Shown here in pieces: positions 1 to 6,265 of a stretch of DNA of 12,734 nucleotides. The notes beneath the pieces were generated by a model that did not search any database, was not told the origin of the DNA, and saw only the letters and a list, made by a program, of their open reading frames with translations. Origin of the DNA: an uncultured Ruminococcus sp. (GTDB taxonomy: Bacteria; Bacillota; Clostridia; Oscillospirales; Ruminococcaceae); contig CALCRR010000065.1 of NCBI GenBank assembly GCA_937894495.1, positions 1-12,734 of the forward strand. The letters are read 5' to 3'. The position numbers and the translations under genes were made by a program. The stretch's first letter is position 1. Each line of letters opens with the position of its first letter.

Positions 1-1251
1 TGCATTTTCAGGAGCAAAGGAATATGACGATGTTTCCGAAACAACGGCTGCGGATTCATATTCACCGTCATTATAAGACGTGAGAATATCAAATGAACCG
101 TCTGCAACAGTAGAGTTCCAGAGAACATCAATATATCCCGTTTCTGCGTTATACTCTGCGGACAGAGTTATTTCGGGCGTTACCTTTACAACAGGCACAG
201 GAATATCAACAGACACAACGGCACTTTCGCCTATGCGGTCTTTGACGGTCTGTTTAACCTTGAAATATACCGTTCCTGTGAGGTCATGCGCCGAAAATGT
301 GTAGCTGTGAGCGTTCTTTACGGTATCTGCGGAGATATACTCAACATTATCTGTTGAATACAGTATTTCAAAGCTGCCTTTTTCAACGTTTGTGTTCCAC
401 GAGAGAACAACATTGTCGGTATCCTCGAAATATACCGCATCTGCCGATATACTGAGATCGGGAATTTCTTCTTCCTCGGCGGGCGTTTCGGGATTTGTTC
501 CGTCAATAACTACTTCGGAAACAGCAATCCCCGATACAGCAGGCTTTACTTCGGAATCCTTTGACCCGATAAATCCTATTGTTACGGACGAACCGGGAGC
601 AATCGGATTAGTCCACATCTCACTTGCGAGAGTGTAGCTGTTGTTTTCGGATTTGAGAATCTTTCCGCCCCAAAGGTTGTTGATGTTAAAGTTTGTGTCA
701 AAGGAAAGTTCCCACGCTTCGAGCGGAGTATCGGAAGTGTTTGTCAGAACGATCTCGCCCTGAAAACCTTCGCCCCAATCACCCGTCACATTTAATTTTA
801 CATCATACCCTGTGGTCTTGTCAAGTCTTTTTGAGCATAAATTGAAAAATTCAGGCTCATTGTAATCGGTAGTAGAAAGAATATAGCCGTATGTAACCGA
901 CTGGTTGGGCGCAATCTCATAGTTATAGCCTACATTCTTGATGATATAGTCCTCACCGTTCTGACTTGAGATATAGCCGTTCCATATTCCGTCGATCTCA
1001 CCCTCTGCATCATATCCGAGTGCCCAGTTGAGTATAGGCTCGTCCGATGTATTCGTGAGCGTAACGGAAACATTCTGCTTGCCGAACCATTCGCTGCTTA
1101 CAGTGTAATCAACCTTGTACTTGTCATAGATATATGACTTTGTTCCGGTTTCCGCATAAGCAGGCATGACAGGAACAGCCGATACAGCCATCGCCATAGC
1201 AGCCGCAAAAGAAACTGTCCGCTTCAATTTTATAGCTGTTTTAAACTTCAT
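1..1251 (-). CDS. Secreted multidomain protein with CBM-like and FN3-like domains, N-terminal part
   Basis: Open reading frame of 417 codons from the ATG at 1251, still open at the left window edge, so the protein is longer. Residues 1-33 form a Sec signal peptide: a basic start (MKFKTAIKLKR), a hydrophobic Ala/Val/Met core and a likely cut after AYA. Residues about 40-140 and 145-245 are two related beta-sandwich domains; the second has WG, LTNTSD, W-x-L-x-F and NPIAPGSSVTIGFIG features typical of CBM2-like cellulose-binding modules. A Pro/Glu linker follows (about 250-262). Then come two FN3-like repeats (about 265-350 and 355 onward) with VxLxW and FEILYS/FDILTS motifs. Role is probably binding to polysaccharide or surface display; no catalytic domain is visible in this part. 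It lies in the same direction as the agr genes, 175 bp after agrD, so quorum control is plausible. No clear Shine-Dalgarno sequence precedes the ATG. The missing C-terminus could be an enzyme, adhesin or toxin. Confidence 0.85.
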   Translation of the reverse strand, partial: MKFKTAIKLKRTVSFAAAMAMAVSAVPVMPAYAETGTKSYIYDKYKVDYTVSSEWFGKQNVSVTLTNTSDEPILNWALGYDAEGEIDGIWNGYISSQNGEDYIIKNVGYNYEIAPNQSVTYGYILSTTDYNEPEFFNLCSKRLDKTTGYDVKLNVTGDWGEGFQGEIVLTNTSDTPLEAWELSFDTNFNINNLWGGKILKSENNSYTLASEMWTNPIAPGSSVTIGFIGSKDSEVKPAVSGIAVSEVVIDGTNPETPAEEEEIPDLSISADAVYFEDTDNVVLSWNTNVEKGSFEILYSTDNVEYISADTVKNAHSYTFSAHDLTGTVYFKVKQTVKDRIGESAVVSVDIPVPVVKVTPEITLSAEYNAETGYIDVLWNSTVADGSFDILTSYNDGEYESAAVVSETSSYSFAPENA

Positions 1252-1252
1252 A

Positions 1253-1357
1253 TTATAGTCAACGACATTAATTTCCGGACATTGACATAATAATTATGCT
1301 GTTATCGTAAGTTACGTCTTTTTCTGAATGTAGAATTTTTAATGTCGTTTACTATAA
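1253..1357. repeat. 19-bp inverted repeat abutting the start of the secreted protein gene
   Basis: TTATAGTCAACGACATTAA at 1253-1271 is repeated inverted as TTAATGTCGTTTACTATAA at 1339-1357, with one mismatch and a 67-bp spacer. In the minus-strand transcript the second arm ends one base before the ATG at 1251. It could pair as mRNA structure over the translation start, or form a pair of oppositely oriented protein sites. Function is inferred only. Confidence 0.7.
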
Positions 1358-1374
1358 ATCCTTCCGTTTGATTT

Positions 1375-1420
1375 GTACAGTCTGTAAATCACCATTTATA
1401 CGATAATTTACAGACTGTAC
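1375..1420. promoter_or_regulatory. Perfect 15-bp inverted repeat made of two TACAGNCTGTA palindromes
   Basis: GTACAGTCTGTAAAT (1375-1389) and its exact reverse complement (1406-1420) are separated by 16 bp. Each arm contains its own 11-bp palindrome TACAG-N-CTGTA (1376-1386 and 1409-1419), and these start exactly 33 bp apart, three helical turns. It lies between the stop of agrD and the secreted protein gene. No T-run follows on either strand, so it resembles a double operator more than an intrinsic terminator. Confidence 0.55.
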
Positions 1421-1426
1421 TCCAAT

Positions 1427-1582
1427 TCACTTTCTGTTTCTGAACTTTTCGAGATCAGCGGGAACTTTAGGCTGTGCAAACCAGAAGTGGCAGGCACTTG
1501 CCAATATTCCCATCGCTGCTGTTGCCGTAAGAGCGGCTGCAAGCGAGATCACCCTTTTAAGCCATTTGTTTGTGCGTTTCAT
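1427..1582 (-). CDS. agrD: AgrD-type cyclic lactone autoinducer pro-peptide
   Basis: A 51-residue ORF, with ATG at 1582 preceded by a good ribosome site (AGAAAGGGTG). The layout is that of AgrD: a basic amphipathic N-terminal leader (MKRTNKWLKRVISLAAALTA), an Ala/Gly-rich middle, a single Cys31, and an acidic-to-basic tail. The segment after Cys, CHFWF-AQPKVPADL, lines up with the S. aureus AgrD segment CDFIM-DEVEVPKEL, including the conserved V-P-x-x-L. By that alignment the mature signal would be a five-residue thiolactone ring C-H-F-W-F with a short N-terminal tail. AgrB would process it at the membrane and AgrC would sense it outside the cell. It lies 106 bp downstream of agrB on the same strand. 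The family call is strong; the exact mature ends are inferred. Confidence 0.9.
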   Translation of the reverse strand: MKRTNKWLKRVISLAAALTATAAMGILASACHFWFAQPKVPADLEKFRNRK

Positions 1583-1688
1583 AAAAAGCACCCTTTCTGT
1601 TAATGTATTTATATTATTTCAATATGTAATGTCGGATATAGATTTATCCCGTCAACATATCTCAAATAATAATCCGATGATTTTATTC

Positions 1689-2288
1689 CTAACCTATTTT
1701 TTTCGATGAAACACAAGCCCTTTGTCTGACCTTTTCAATCAGCAATCCCGTTACTGATACAAAAACTCCATAAGAAATAAAAAAGGCAAAGTCAAATTTC
1801 TTTAAAAAGTTTAGTATTATTATTGAAATAGACAACAGCATTACTGCGGATATACTAAAACCTCTTAATTTCATTATCTCATGACTTTTCAAGGGTTTAT
1901 TAGGATGCTCAACAGGAGCAAACAGAAAAACCGAAATACATGAGTAAAGAATAGTGAAATAAGAAAAATAGGGTACTATTGCGATGTTTAAGAAATTGAC
2001 ACAAAGTACAAACAACAAATGCACTGCTACCAATATCAGCATACACTTTGTATGTGTGGAGGCATGGAAACCGCCTGCACTTCTTCTTAATAAGATAAAT
2101 GAAATTATGAACACAAGTGTTGGTATAAAAGTTCCCGTAATCACCGACATCAAAAGTACAATCAAACCGTTTAAAACAGTAGAATAAACTATTTCGGCAC
2201 CATAGGCGTAAACTTCTTCAAATTCAGATTCTGCCGCTTTCTGTTCAACAAAAAAACGTGCTGTACCTTTAGCAAGTCTTTCAAGCAT
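1689..2288 (-). CDS. agrB: AgrB-type accessory gene regulator membrane peptidase
   Basis: Integral membrane cysteine endopeptidase that removes the C-terminal tail of AgrD and forms the thiolactone. The family signature is clear: RRSAGGFH followed by C seven residues after the His, giving the catalytic pair His75 and Cys82, equivalent to His77/Cys84 of S. aureus AgrB. Several hydrophobic segments follow and precede this motif, and the length (199 aa) is normal. The ATG at 2288 is chosen because GAGGTG lies 8 bases upstream; an in-frame ATG at 2330 would add 14 residues but has no better ribosome site. It sits 96 bp after agrC and 106 bp before agrD. The frame ends at a TAG at the left boundary. 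Confidence 0.93.
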   Translation of the reverse strand: MLERLAKGTARFFVEQKAAESEFEEVYAYGAEIVYSTVLNGLIVLLMSVITGTFIPTLVFIISFILLRRSAGGFHASTHTKCMLILVAVHLLFVLCVNFLNIAIVPYFSYFTILYSCISVFLFAPVEHPNKPLKSHEIMKLRGFSISAVMLLSISIIILNFLKKFDFAFFISYGVFVSVTGLLIEKVRQRACVSSKKIG

Positions 2289-2308
2289 TAGCTTTTCACC
2301 TCGCTTTA

Positions 2309-2373
2309 AGTATAGCACGTTTATTTTCAAAAATAAATAGTTTTGTTGTGAAGTGTCGATTTTATGTTGTGAA
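2309..2373 (-). promoter_or_regulatory. Candidate AgrA/LytTR-controlled promoter before agrB
   Basis: Two exact 9-bp direct repeats TGTTGTGAA (plus-strand reading) lie at 2344-2352 and 2365-2373 with a 12-bp spacer. Two 9-bp direct repeats 12-13 bp apart is the known architecture of AgrA/LytTR sites, though the sequence matches the consensus only in part (the GTT core). A -10-like TATACT lies at 2309-2314 on the minus strand, 29 bp past the nearer repeat, with no good -35, as expected for an activated promoter. The implied leader is very short, which weakens the call. Confidence 0.4.
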
Positions 2374-2384
2374 AGAACACTTTT

Positions 2385-3680
2385 CTATCTTGACTCCGCA
2401 GAAAATGTATTTTCAATATACATTTTGAATACAAATGCACTTCCATTATATTTAAAATTATATGTACCTCCAATTCTTGCAACAGAGGAACAAATACTCT
2501 GTATTCCATATCCATGAATACCTTTTTGAACCTTTGTGCTTATAAGATTAGATGTATCCACATATTCGGATGAATTCGATATTTCAATCAATATTACATC
2601 TTCCAGTTCTTTAATAGATATACATATAAACCTTTTGGATTCCTCAATCTTACAACAAGCTTCGATTGCATTGTCAAGAGCATTTCCGAAAATCCTGCAT
2701 AATTCCATGGAATTAACTGCGGGAATAGCTTGGGTATTCATTTTGGTGATCACTTTTATATTTTGCTGCTTTGCCGAACGTATCTTATTATTGATAAGAG
2801 AATCAACCGCTTCATTTCCGGTATAGCATATTGCGGCGGTTTTATCAATATAATCAGATAATTCGGCTATATGGTTCTCCGCTGTTTCATATTTCCGTTC
2901 AGAAATCAAACTATTCAATGTTTCAAGTTCATTCTTAAAATCGTGTTTGAGTTTCTTCATTTCCTGATAAACCAATTTCAGTGATTGGTAATTATCATTC
3001 TCACGTTCTGCAACAGTCTCCATAAATGAGAGCTTTATTTGCTTGGAATAACTGTCAAAGAAGTTAAACATTGAAACATTCAGATACACTATTCCGAATA
3101 TCGAAATAATGTAAATCAAAATAATTTTTGAATTTTCATGCTCCAACATCGGAATCGTCATTCCATACAACAAAATAATGCTTATAATCGGCGTAAGAAG
3201 AATACTTATCCAGTATTTCAGCGGCAGCTCCCTGACTTTTTTCTTTAGTATTCTTGCCAAGGCAACGGAACTCCAGAAGTACACAACCTTTGTAATGACC
3301 ATTCCAACTATTCTGCCTGCCTCATTTTCAAACAGATCATTATGAGCAAATACTTTTGAAATATATGATATTCCAACAAGAACAGGGTCGGTTATAAGAA
3401 TAATTACCACATACATGAATGAATAAAAAATTTTGTTCATCCTATTATCCTCATAAAGAATCAAAGCATTTGCAAAAAGTAATACAAATGTAACCGTAAG
3501 CAGCAGTAAGGGAATATTTAAAAATGATGAAAAGAAAGATAGAATGATTGACGATATAAGATAAACCGACAATATAAATGCCTTATTAACAGGCTTTACA
3601 GACATAAGTTTACCAAAATATAAATATATAATGCCCATTTCAATAAAAGAATTCAGAATCTCAATAAAGTTCCAATCCAA
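2385..3680 (-). CDS. agrC: AgrC-type membrane sensor histidine kinase (GHKL family)
   Basis: Receptor kinase for the AgrD-derived peptide, predicted to phosphorylate AgrA. With the TTG start at 3680 the protein has 431 residues. That start has GGGGAAG seven bases upstream and follows the agrA stop by four bases; an upstream in-frame TTG at 3719 is possible but less well placed. About residues 1-215 are hydrophobic with six or so membrane segments, the usual AgrC sensor. A helical dimerisation region follows, with the phospho-acceptor motif KLKHDFKN (His246). The ATPase domain has the N-box FGNALDNAIEAC (about 331-342) and the G-box HGYGIQSI (about 389-396), typical of HATPase_c_5. It is translationally coupled to agrA and lies upstream of agrB. 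Ligand specificity cannot be read from sequence. Confidence 0.92.
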   Translation of the reverse strand: MDWNFIEILNSFIEMGIIYLYFGKLMSVKPVNKAFILSVYLISSIILSFFSSFLNIPLLLLTVTFVLLFANALILYEDNRMNKIFYSFMYVVIILITDPVLVGISYISKVFAHNDLFENEAGRIVGMVITKVVYFWSSVALARILKKKVRELPLKYWISILLTPIISIILLYGMTIPMLEHENSKIILIYIISIFGIVYLNVSMFNFFDSYSKQIKLSFMETVAERENDNYQSLKLVYQEMKKLKHDFKNELETLNSLISERKYETAENHIAELSDYIDKTAAICYTGNEAVDSLINNKIRSAKQQNIKVITKMNTQAIPAVNSMELCRIFGNALDNAIEACCKIEESKRFICISIKELEDVILIEISNSSEYVDTSNLISTKVQKGIHGYGIQSICSSVARIGGTYNFKYNGSAFVFKMYIENTFSAESR

Positions 3681-3684
3681 AACA

Positions 3685-4383
3685 TCACTTCCCCGAAAGA
3701 TAGTTAAAGTATTCCTCAACTACCTGATTCTTTACTTTTCGTCCCAATTCTATCGTCTGACCTGTTTTCAACTGAATATCGTTCTTCTTTATGATCTTTA
3801 TAAACGCAGCATTTATGAGATAGCTTTTGCCTACCTTTATAAAGCCATCGTCTTTATAGGTTTCAACAAGTTCGGATAGTTTTCCGTAATATGTATATTC
3901 TTCTTCTACAGTATGAATAGTTATACTTCTGTTGAAAACTTCAAAAAATACAATATCAGAAAGCAGTATTGAAAAAGCAACATTATTATTGCTGTATGAA
4001 AATTTCTTGTGATTCTGACTGTAGTCGTTGATCAGTCCTTTAAGCTGTTCCTCATACATAAATTCGGGCTGTTGTTTCAAAATATATCGTTCCGCTTTCA
4101 CGTTATATCCTGCGATTGCGAATTCTTCGTAACTTGTCAGAAAAGCTATTGTCACATAACGATCTGTTAATCTTATCTTCTCAGCAGTCTCTATTCCGTT
4201 CATACCTTTCATTTCTATATCGAGTATTACTATATCATATTTTCTTTCTGTATATGAAGAAAGCAGGCTGTTTCCGCTTGTGTAGCAGTCTATCAGAAAA
4301 TCCGTACCCGAGAGCATATTATTCAGCTCGGATTGCAATTTCCTTAAAAACACTTCTTCGTCATCGCATATAGCTATTTTCAT
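3685..4383 (-). CDS. agrA: AgrA-type LytTR response regulator
   Basis: A 232-residue cytoplasmic regulator. The receiver domain (about 1-120) has the acidic pair Asp7-Asp8 (ICDDEE), the phospho-acceptor Asp55 (VILDIEM), a Thr83 switch residue (FLTSYEE) and Lys103. The LytTR DNA-binding domain (about 128-228) shows FFEVFNRSITIH and FIKVGKSYLIN, the family's hallmark strands. The ATG at 4383 has AGGGGGT just upstream. It is the first gene of the A-C-B-D run; its stop overlaps the region of the agrC start. It is expected to bind pairs of 9-bp direct repeats, a candidate of which lies before agrB. AgrA usually comes last in agr operons, so its position here is unusual. Confidence 0.93.
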   Translation of the reverse strand: MKIAICDDEEVFLRKLQSELNNMLSGTDFLIDCYTSGNSLLSSYTERKYDIVILDIEMKGMNGIETAEKIRLTDRYVTIAFLTSYEEFAIAGYNVKAERYILKQQPEFMYEEQLKGLINDYSQNHKKFSYSNNNVAFSILLSDIVFFEVFNRSITIHTVEEEYTYYGKLSELVETYKDDGFIKVGKSYLINAAFIKIIKKNDIQLKTGQTIELGRKVKNQVVEEYFNYLSGK

Positions 4384-4425
4384 GTAGATACCCCCTATTT
4401 TTCAAGTAGAGTAGGTTATGGTAAC

Positions 4426-4454
4426 ATTATACTATATAATAAAAAAATAGTCAA
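4426..4454 (-). promoter_or_regulatory. Sigma-A-type promoter of the agr operon
   Basis: On the minus strand TTGACT (4454-4449) and TATAAT (4431-4426) are separated by exactly 17 bp, an almost perfect housekeeping promoter. It lies about 43 bp in front of agrA and points into the agrA-agrC run. No LytTR-like repeats overlap it. Confidence 0.85.
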
Positions 4455-4479
4455 GAGAAAGAATGAAATATTTAATCAT

Positions 4480-4590
4480 AATAATCTCATCATTAAAAAG
4501 ACCATAGACAAGTATGGCGGTGATTTCAGTATTAAAGCAGAAAACAATACATTTACCCTTGAAGTCGGCTTCCAAGTATCAGGTGATTAA
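4480..4590 (+). pseudogene. 3' remnant of a second GHKL sensor kinase gene
   Basis: In one plus-strand frame ending in TAA at 4588-4590 the translation reads NNLIIKKTIDKYGGD, then FSIKAENNTFTLEVGF. This is the pattern of the last strands of a GHKL (AgrC-like) ATPase domain, where an IKxxxxKYGG helix is followed by an ENNxFxLxV strand. No kinase body precedes it, since the upstream sequence turns into the agrA promoter region. It is probably the truncated end of a kinase gene of opposite orientation, cut by the event that placed the agr locus here. The call rests on motif recognition over about 35 residues. Confidence 0.5.
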
Positions 4591-4608
4591 CCGACTACCC
4601 ATATATCC

Positions 4609-4640
4609 GATTTTGTGCCAACAAAATCTAAGCCGGCTAT
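4609..4640 (+). repeat. Hairpin repeat copy A, oriT-like
   Basis: GATTTTGT (4609-4616), loop GCCA, then ACAAAATC (4621-4628) form a perfect 8-bp hairpin, followed by TAAGCCGGCTA. The same hairpin and its TAAGCC-x-GCTA flank recur in inverted orientation at 6672-6704. A C-rich stretch (GAACCCTGCCCCCC) starts at 4643, somewhat like the CCTGCCC core of IncP-type nick sites. An origin-of-transfer role is an inference from hairpin plus C-run in an element with a relaxase. Confidence 0.4.
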
Positions 4641-4667
4641 AAGAACCCTGCCCCCCTCTCAAATGTA

Positions 4668-4733
4668 CCCACAAAATAAACAGGATACCTTACAAATTCC
4701 GTCAGGTACCCTGTTTTTCTTTATTTTTGTGGG
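4668..4733. terminator. Long hairpin, likely two-way terminator
   Basis: ACAGGATACC (4680-4689) pairs with GGTACCCTGT (4705-4714) with one mismatch. Outer arms CCCACAAAATAAA (4668-4680) and TTTATTTTTGTGGG (4720-4733) extend the stem with some bulging. T-rich tracts follow the inner stem on both strands. It could protect the agr locus and the mobile element from each other's read-through. Confidence 0.6.
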
Positions 4734-4990
4734 ACAAATCATCAAAATCAGCGTTATTATCATCAGAATAAAGCCTTGTTCCGCGATTGATACAGCTTCA
4801 TCATCAACTTGCTTGTGTACACAATCCCAAATAATCAATACCGCCCTGTTTTTCATCATTCAAGCTGCCTGAAACAAGACTTTGATGAAACTCTGCTGTC
4901 AATCCGTTTTCACAAGCCGAATTTAACAATTTATTCATATATTTTTTGCGTGGGACACTTAATCTCCCATAAAAAATCCCCCTGCAAGTA

Positions 4991-5029
4991 AGCTGCATTT
5001 CCAAAAATCGGAATGCGGCTTTCTTTTTT
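4991..5029 (+). terminator. Intrinsic terminator, plus strand
   Basis: AGCTGCATTTCC (4991-5002) pairs with GGAATGCGGCT (5010-5020), with one G-U pair and one bulge, followed directly by TTCTTTTTT. This is a classic Rho-independent terminator. No intact plus-strand gene lies just upstream; it may insulate the downstream promoter at 5097-5125. Confidence 0.7.
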
Positions 5030-5067
5030 GCCTTTTTCCCCGTGGTACGGAAAAAATTTTCGGAAAT

Positions 5068-5100
5068 CTCATCAAATTTACATCAGAAACACATCAATGA
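5068..5100 (+). repeat. Three 11-bp-spaced CATCA repeats, candidate parC/operator
   Basis: CATCA occurs at 5070-5074, 5081-5085 and 5092-5096, exactly 11 bp apart. The units are CTCATCAAATT, TACATCAGAAA and CACATCAATGA. They end at the -35 of the promoter that drives tnpW-parM-parR. Actin-type (type II) partition systems bind ParR to tandem direct repeats of about 10-12 bp near the par promoter, which fits. Only three short units are visible, so chance is not excluded. Confidence 0.4.
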
Positions 5101-5125
5101 CTTTTCGGCACTTCGGGAGTATAAT
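5097..5125 (+). promoter_or_regulatory. Promoter of the tnpW-par-mob run
   Basis: ATGACT (5097-5102) and a perfect TATAAT (5120-5125) are separated by 17 bp. It lies about 50 bp before the tnpW start and downstream of a terminator. The CATCA repeats abut the -35, so a ParR-like or other repeat-binding protein could repress it. Confidence 0.7.
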
Positions 5126-5177
5126 CAATGTAGGCTCAGGAAACAAAAGCCGAAATATTTTCGAGGAGGAATTCTAT

Positions 5178-5345
5178 TTGAAGAACACTGACACACGCTC
5201 TCTCACAAAGGAGAGAGAACACCGCATCGGCAAGACTACTTTTATAGTAAGCTCGTTCTCGGACGAATGCTGCACAAGAAAGGCTGCCGATCTCATCATG
5301 GATATGCTTATATCCAAGGTCAAGAAAAAGGAGGTACTTGTATGA
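5178..5345 (+). CDS. tnpW: TnpW-like small transposon protein
   Basis: A 55-residue protein starting at TTG (5178), chosen because GAGGAGG lies seven bases upstream. An ATG-started frame from 5013 would run through the promoter and has no ribosome site. The core REHRIGKTTFIVSSFS followed by a helix KAADLIMDMLI matches the TnpW family of short proteins found in Tn4451-like mobilizable elements, whose function is unknown. The protein is acidic-basic mixed and soluble. Its TGA overlaps the parM ATG (ATGA), so the two are probably translationally coupled. The family call is by pattern recognition. Confidence 0.65.
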   Translation: MKNTDTRSLTKEREHRIGKTTFIVSSFSDECCTRKAADLIMDMLISKVKKKEVLV

Positions 5346-6259
5346 TTACAATGAAAGACGATCTTCATATTATCGGTGTGGATATGGGCTACGGCAACAT
5401 GAAAACCGCTAACTGTCATTTTCCTACCGGACTTACTGTCTATGACAGCGATCCCGCATTTAAGGGCGATGTTTTGCAGCTCGGTGACACCTATTACAAG
5501 GTCGGTGAGGGACGCAAGCCGTTTATTGCCAACAAGACGGTTGATAACGACTTCTACATTATGACACTCGCCGCTGTTGCTATGGAATGTAAGGCGAACA
5601 ATGTTCATGACGGAAATATTCATCTCGCTGTGGGCATTCCCGTTTCGTGGATAAAGGAACAGCGTGAACAGCTCCGCACTTACATTATGCAGCAGAAAAA
5701 GCTCAACTTTGTTTTCAATGGAGAAAAGTACAAACTTACCGTAAAAGGCTGTCACATTTTCCCGCAGGGCTATCCTGCGCTTATTGACCGTCTGAACGAA
5801 ATGGAAGGTCTGAATATGCTTGCCGACATCGGAAACGGAACGATGAATGTTCTTCTGCTTTCCAGAACAAAAGTTGATGAGCGCAAGTGTTACACCGAAA
5901 AACTTGGCGTTGAACAGTACAAAATCGCCGCCAAAAATGCGGTAATGGACAAGTTCGGCAAGCAGATAGACATCTGCGTTATTGAGGAATTTATCCGTAA
6001 CGGAAAAGCGCATATTCCCGATCAGTATAACGATGTTCTCGCTTCCGAAGCTGAAAGATACGCCGCAAAACTTATGGACACACTTTACAAATATGACTAC
6101 GATCCCGATTTTATGACACTTTATGTTGTAGGCGGCGGTCACTGTCTTTTGAAAAGATACGGAAAGTATGACGAAAACAAAACCGTTTTTGTCGAGGATA
6201 TATGCGCCGCCGCAAAAGGTTTTGAAACTGCGGCAAGCATAAAACTTAAAAGTGAGTGA
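5342..6259 (+). CDS. parM: ParM/StbA-like actin-type segregation ATPase
   Basis: A 305-residue protein of the plasmid actin family, which forms ATP-driven filaments that push DNA copies apart. Visible motifs are phosphate-1 GVDMGYGNMK (Asp14, about 12-21), phosphate-2 ADIGNGTMN (Asp162, about 161-169) and the adenosine motif YVVGGGHCLL (about 261-270). Length is normal for the family. The ATG at 5342 follows AAGGAGG and overlaps the tnpW stop; longer frames starting at 5267 read back through tnpW and are not needed. The next gene begins six bases later. A 389-codon frame on the other strand covers most of this gene but has no recognisable domain. Such actins occur on plasmids and on some integrative elements, where they may stabilise the excised circle. 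Confidence 0.88.
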   Translation: MITMKDDLHIIGVDMGYGNMKTANCHFPTGLTVYDSDPAFKGDVLQLGDTYYKVGEGRKPFIANKTVDNDFYIMTLAAVAMECKANNVHDGNIHLAVGIPVSWIKEQREQLRTYIMQQKKLNFVFNGEKYKLTVKGCHIFPQGYPALIDRLNEMEGLNMLADIGNGTMNVLLLSRTKVDERKCYTEKLGVEQYKIAAKNAVMDKFGKQIDICVIEEFIRNGKAHIPDQYNDVLASEAERYAAKLMDTLYKYDYDPDFMTLYVVGGGHCLLKRYGKYDENKTVFVEDICAAAKGFETAASIKLKSE

Positions 6260-6265
6260 TTTGTT

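Larger units (their letters stand above)
4591..5177. other. Gene-free junction region before the mobilization operon
   Basis: No convincing gene is seen in this 587-bp stretch. It contains a hairpin related to one upstream of mobC (4609-4628), a run of CCCTGCCCCCC (4646-4656), a two-way hairpin terminator (4668-4733), a plus-strand terminator (4991-5029), and three repeats plus a promoter leading into tnpW. Short frames exist on both strands but lack ribosome sites and recognisable domains. The left end of the mobile element probably lies in or near this region; its exact base cannot be fixed from one window. Confidence 0.6.

Noticed and set aside
80..637. Plus-strand reading frames near the left edge
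   Set aside because: They lie opposite the long minus-strand secreted-protein frame, have no ribosome site and show no domain.
1375..1420. Inverted repeat after agrD as an intrinsic terminator
   Set aside because: There is no T-tract on either strand and the loop is 16 bases; an operator explains the internal palindromes better, though RNA pairing is not excluded.
4615..4872. Plus-strand frame of 85 codons
   Set aside because: It crosses the long terminator hairpin at 4668-4733 and lacks a ribosome site and recognisable features.
4804..5004. Minus-strand frame of 66 codons (includes MNKLLNSACENGLTAEFHQS)
   Set aside because: Composition is protein-like, but no ribosome site precedes any start, no family is recognised, and it runs into terminator hairpins at both ends. 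It could be a decayed fragment.
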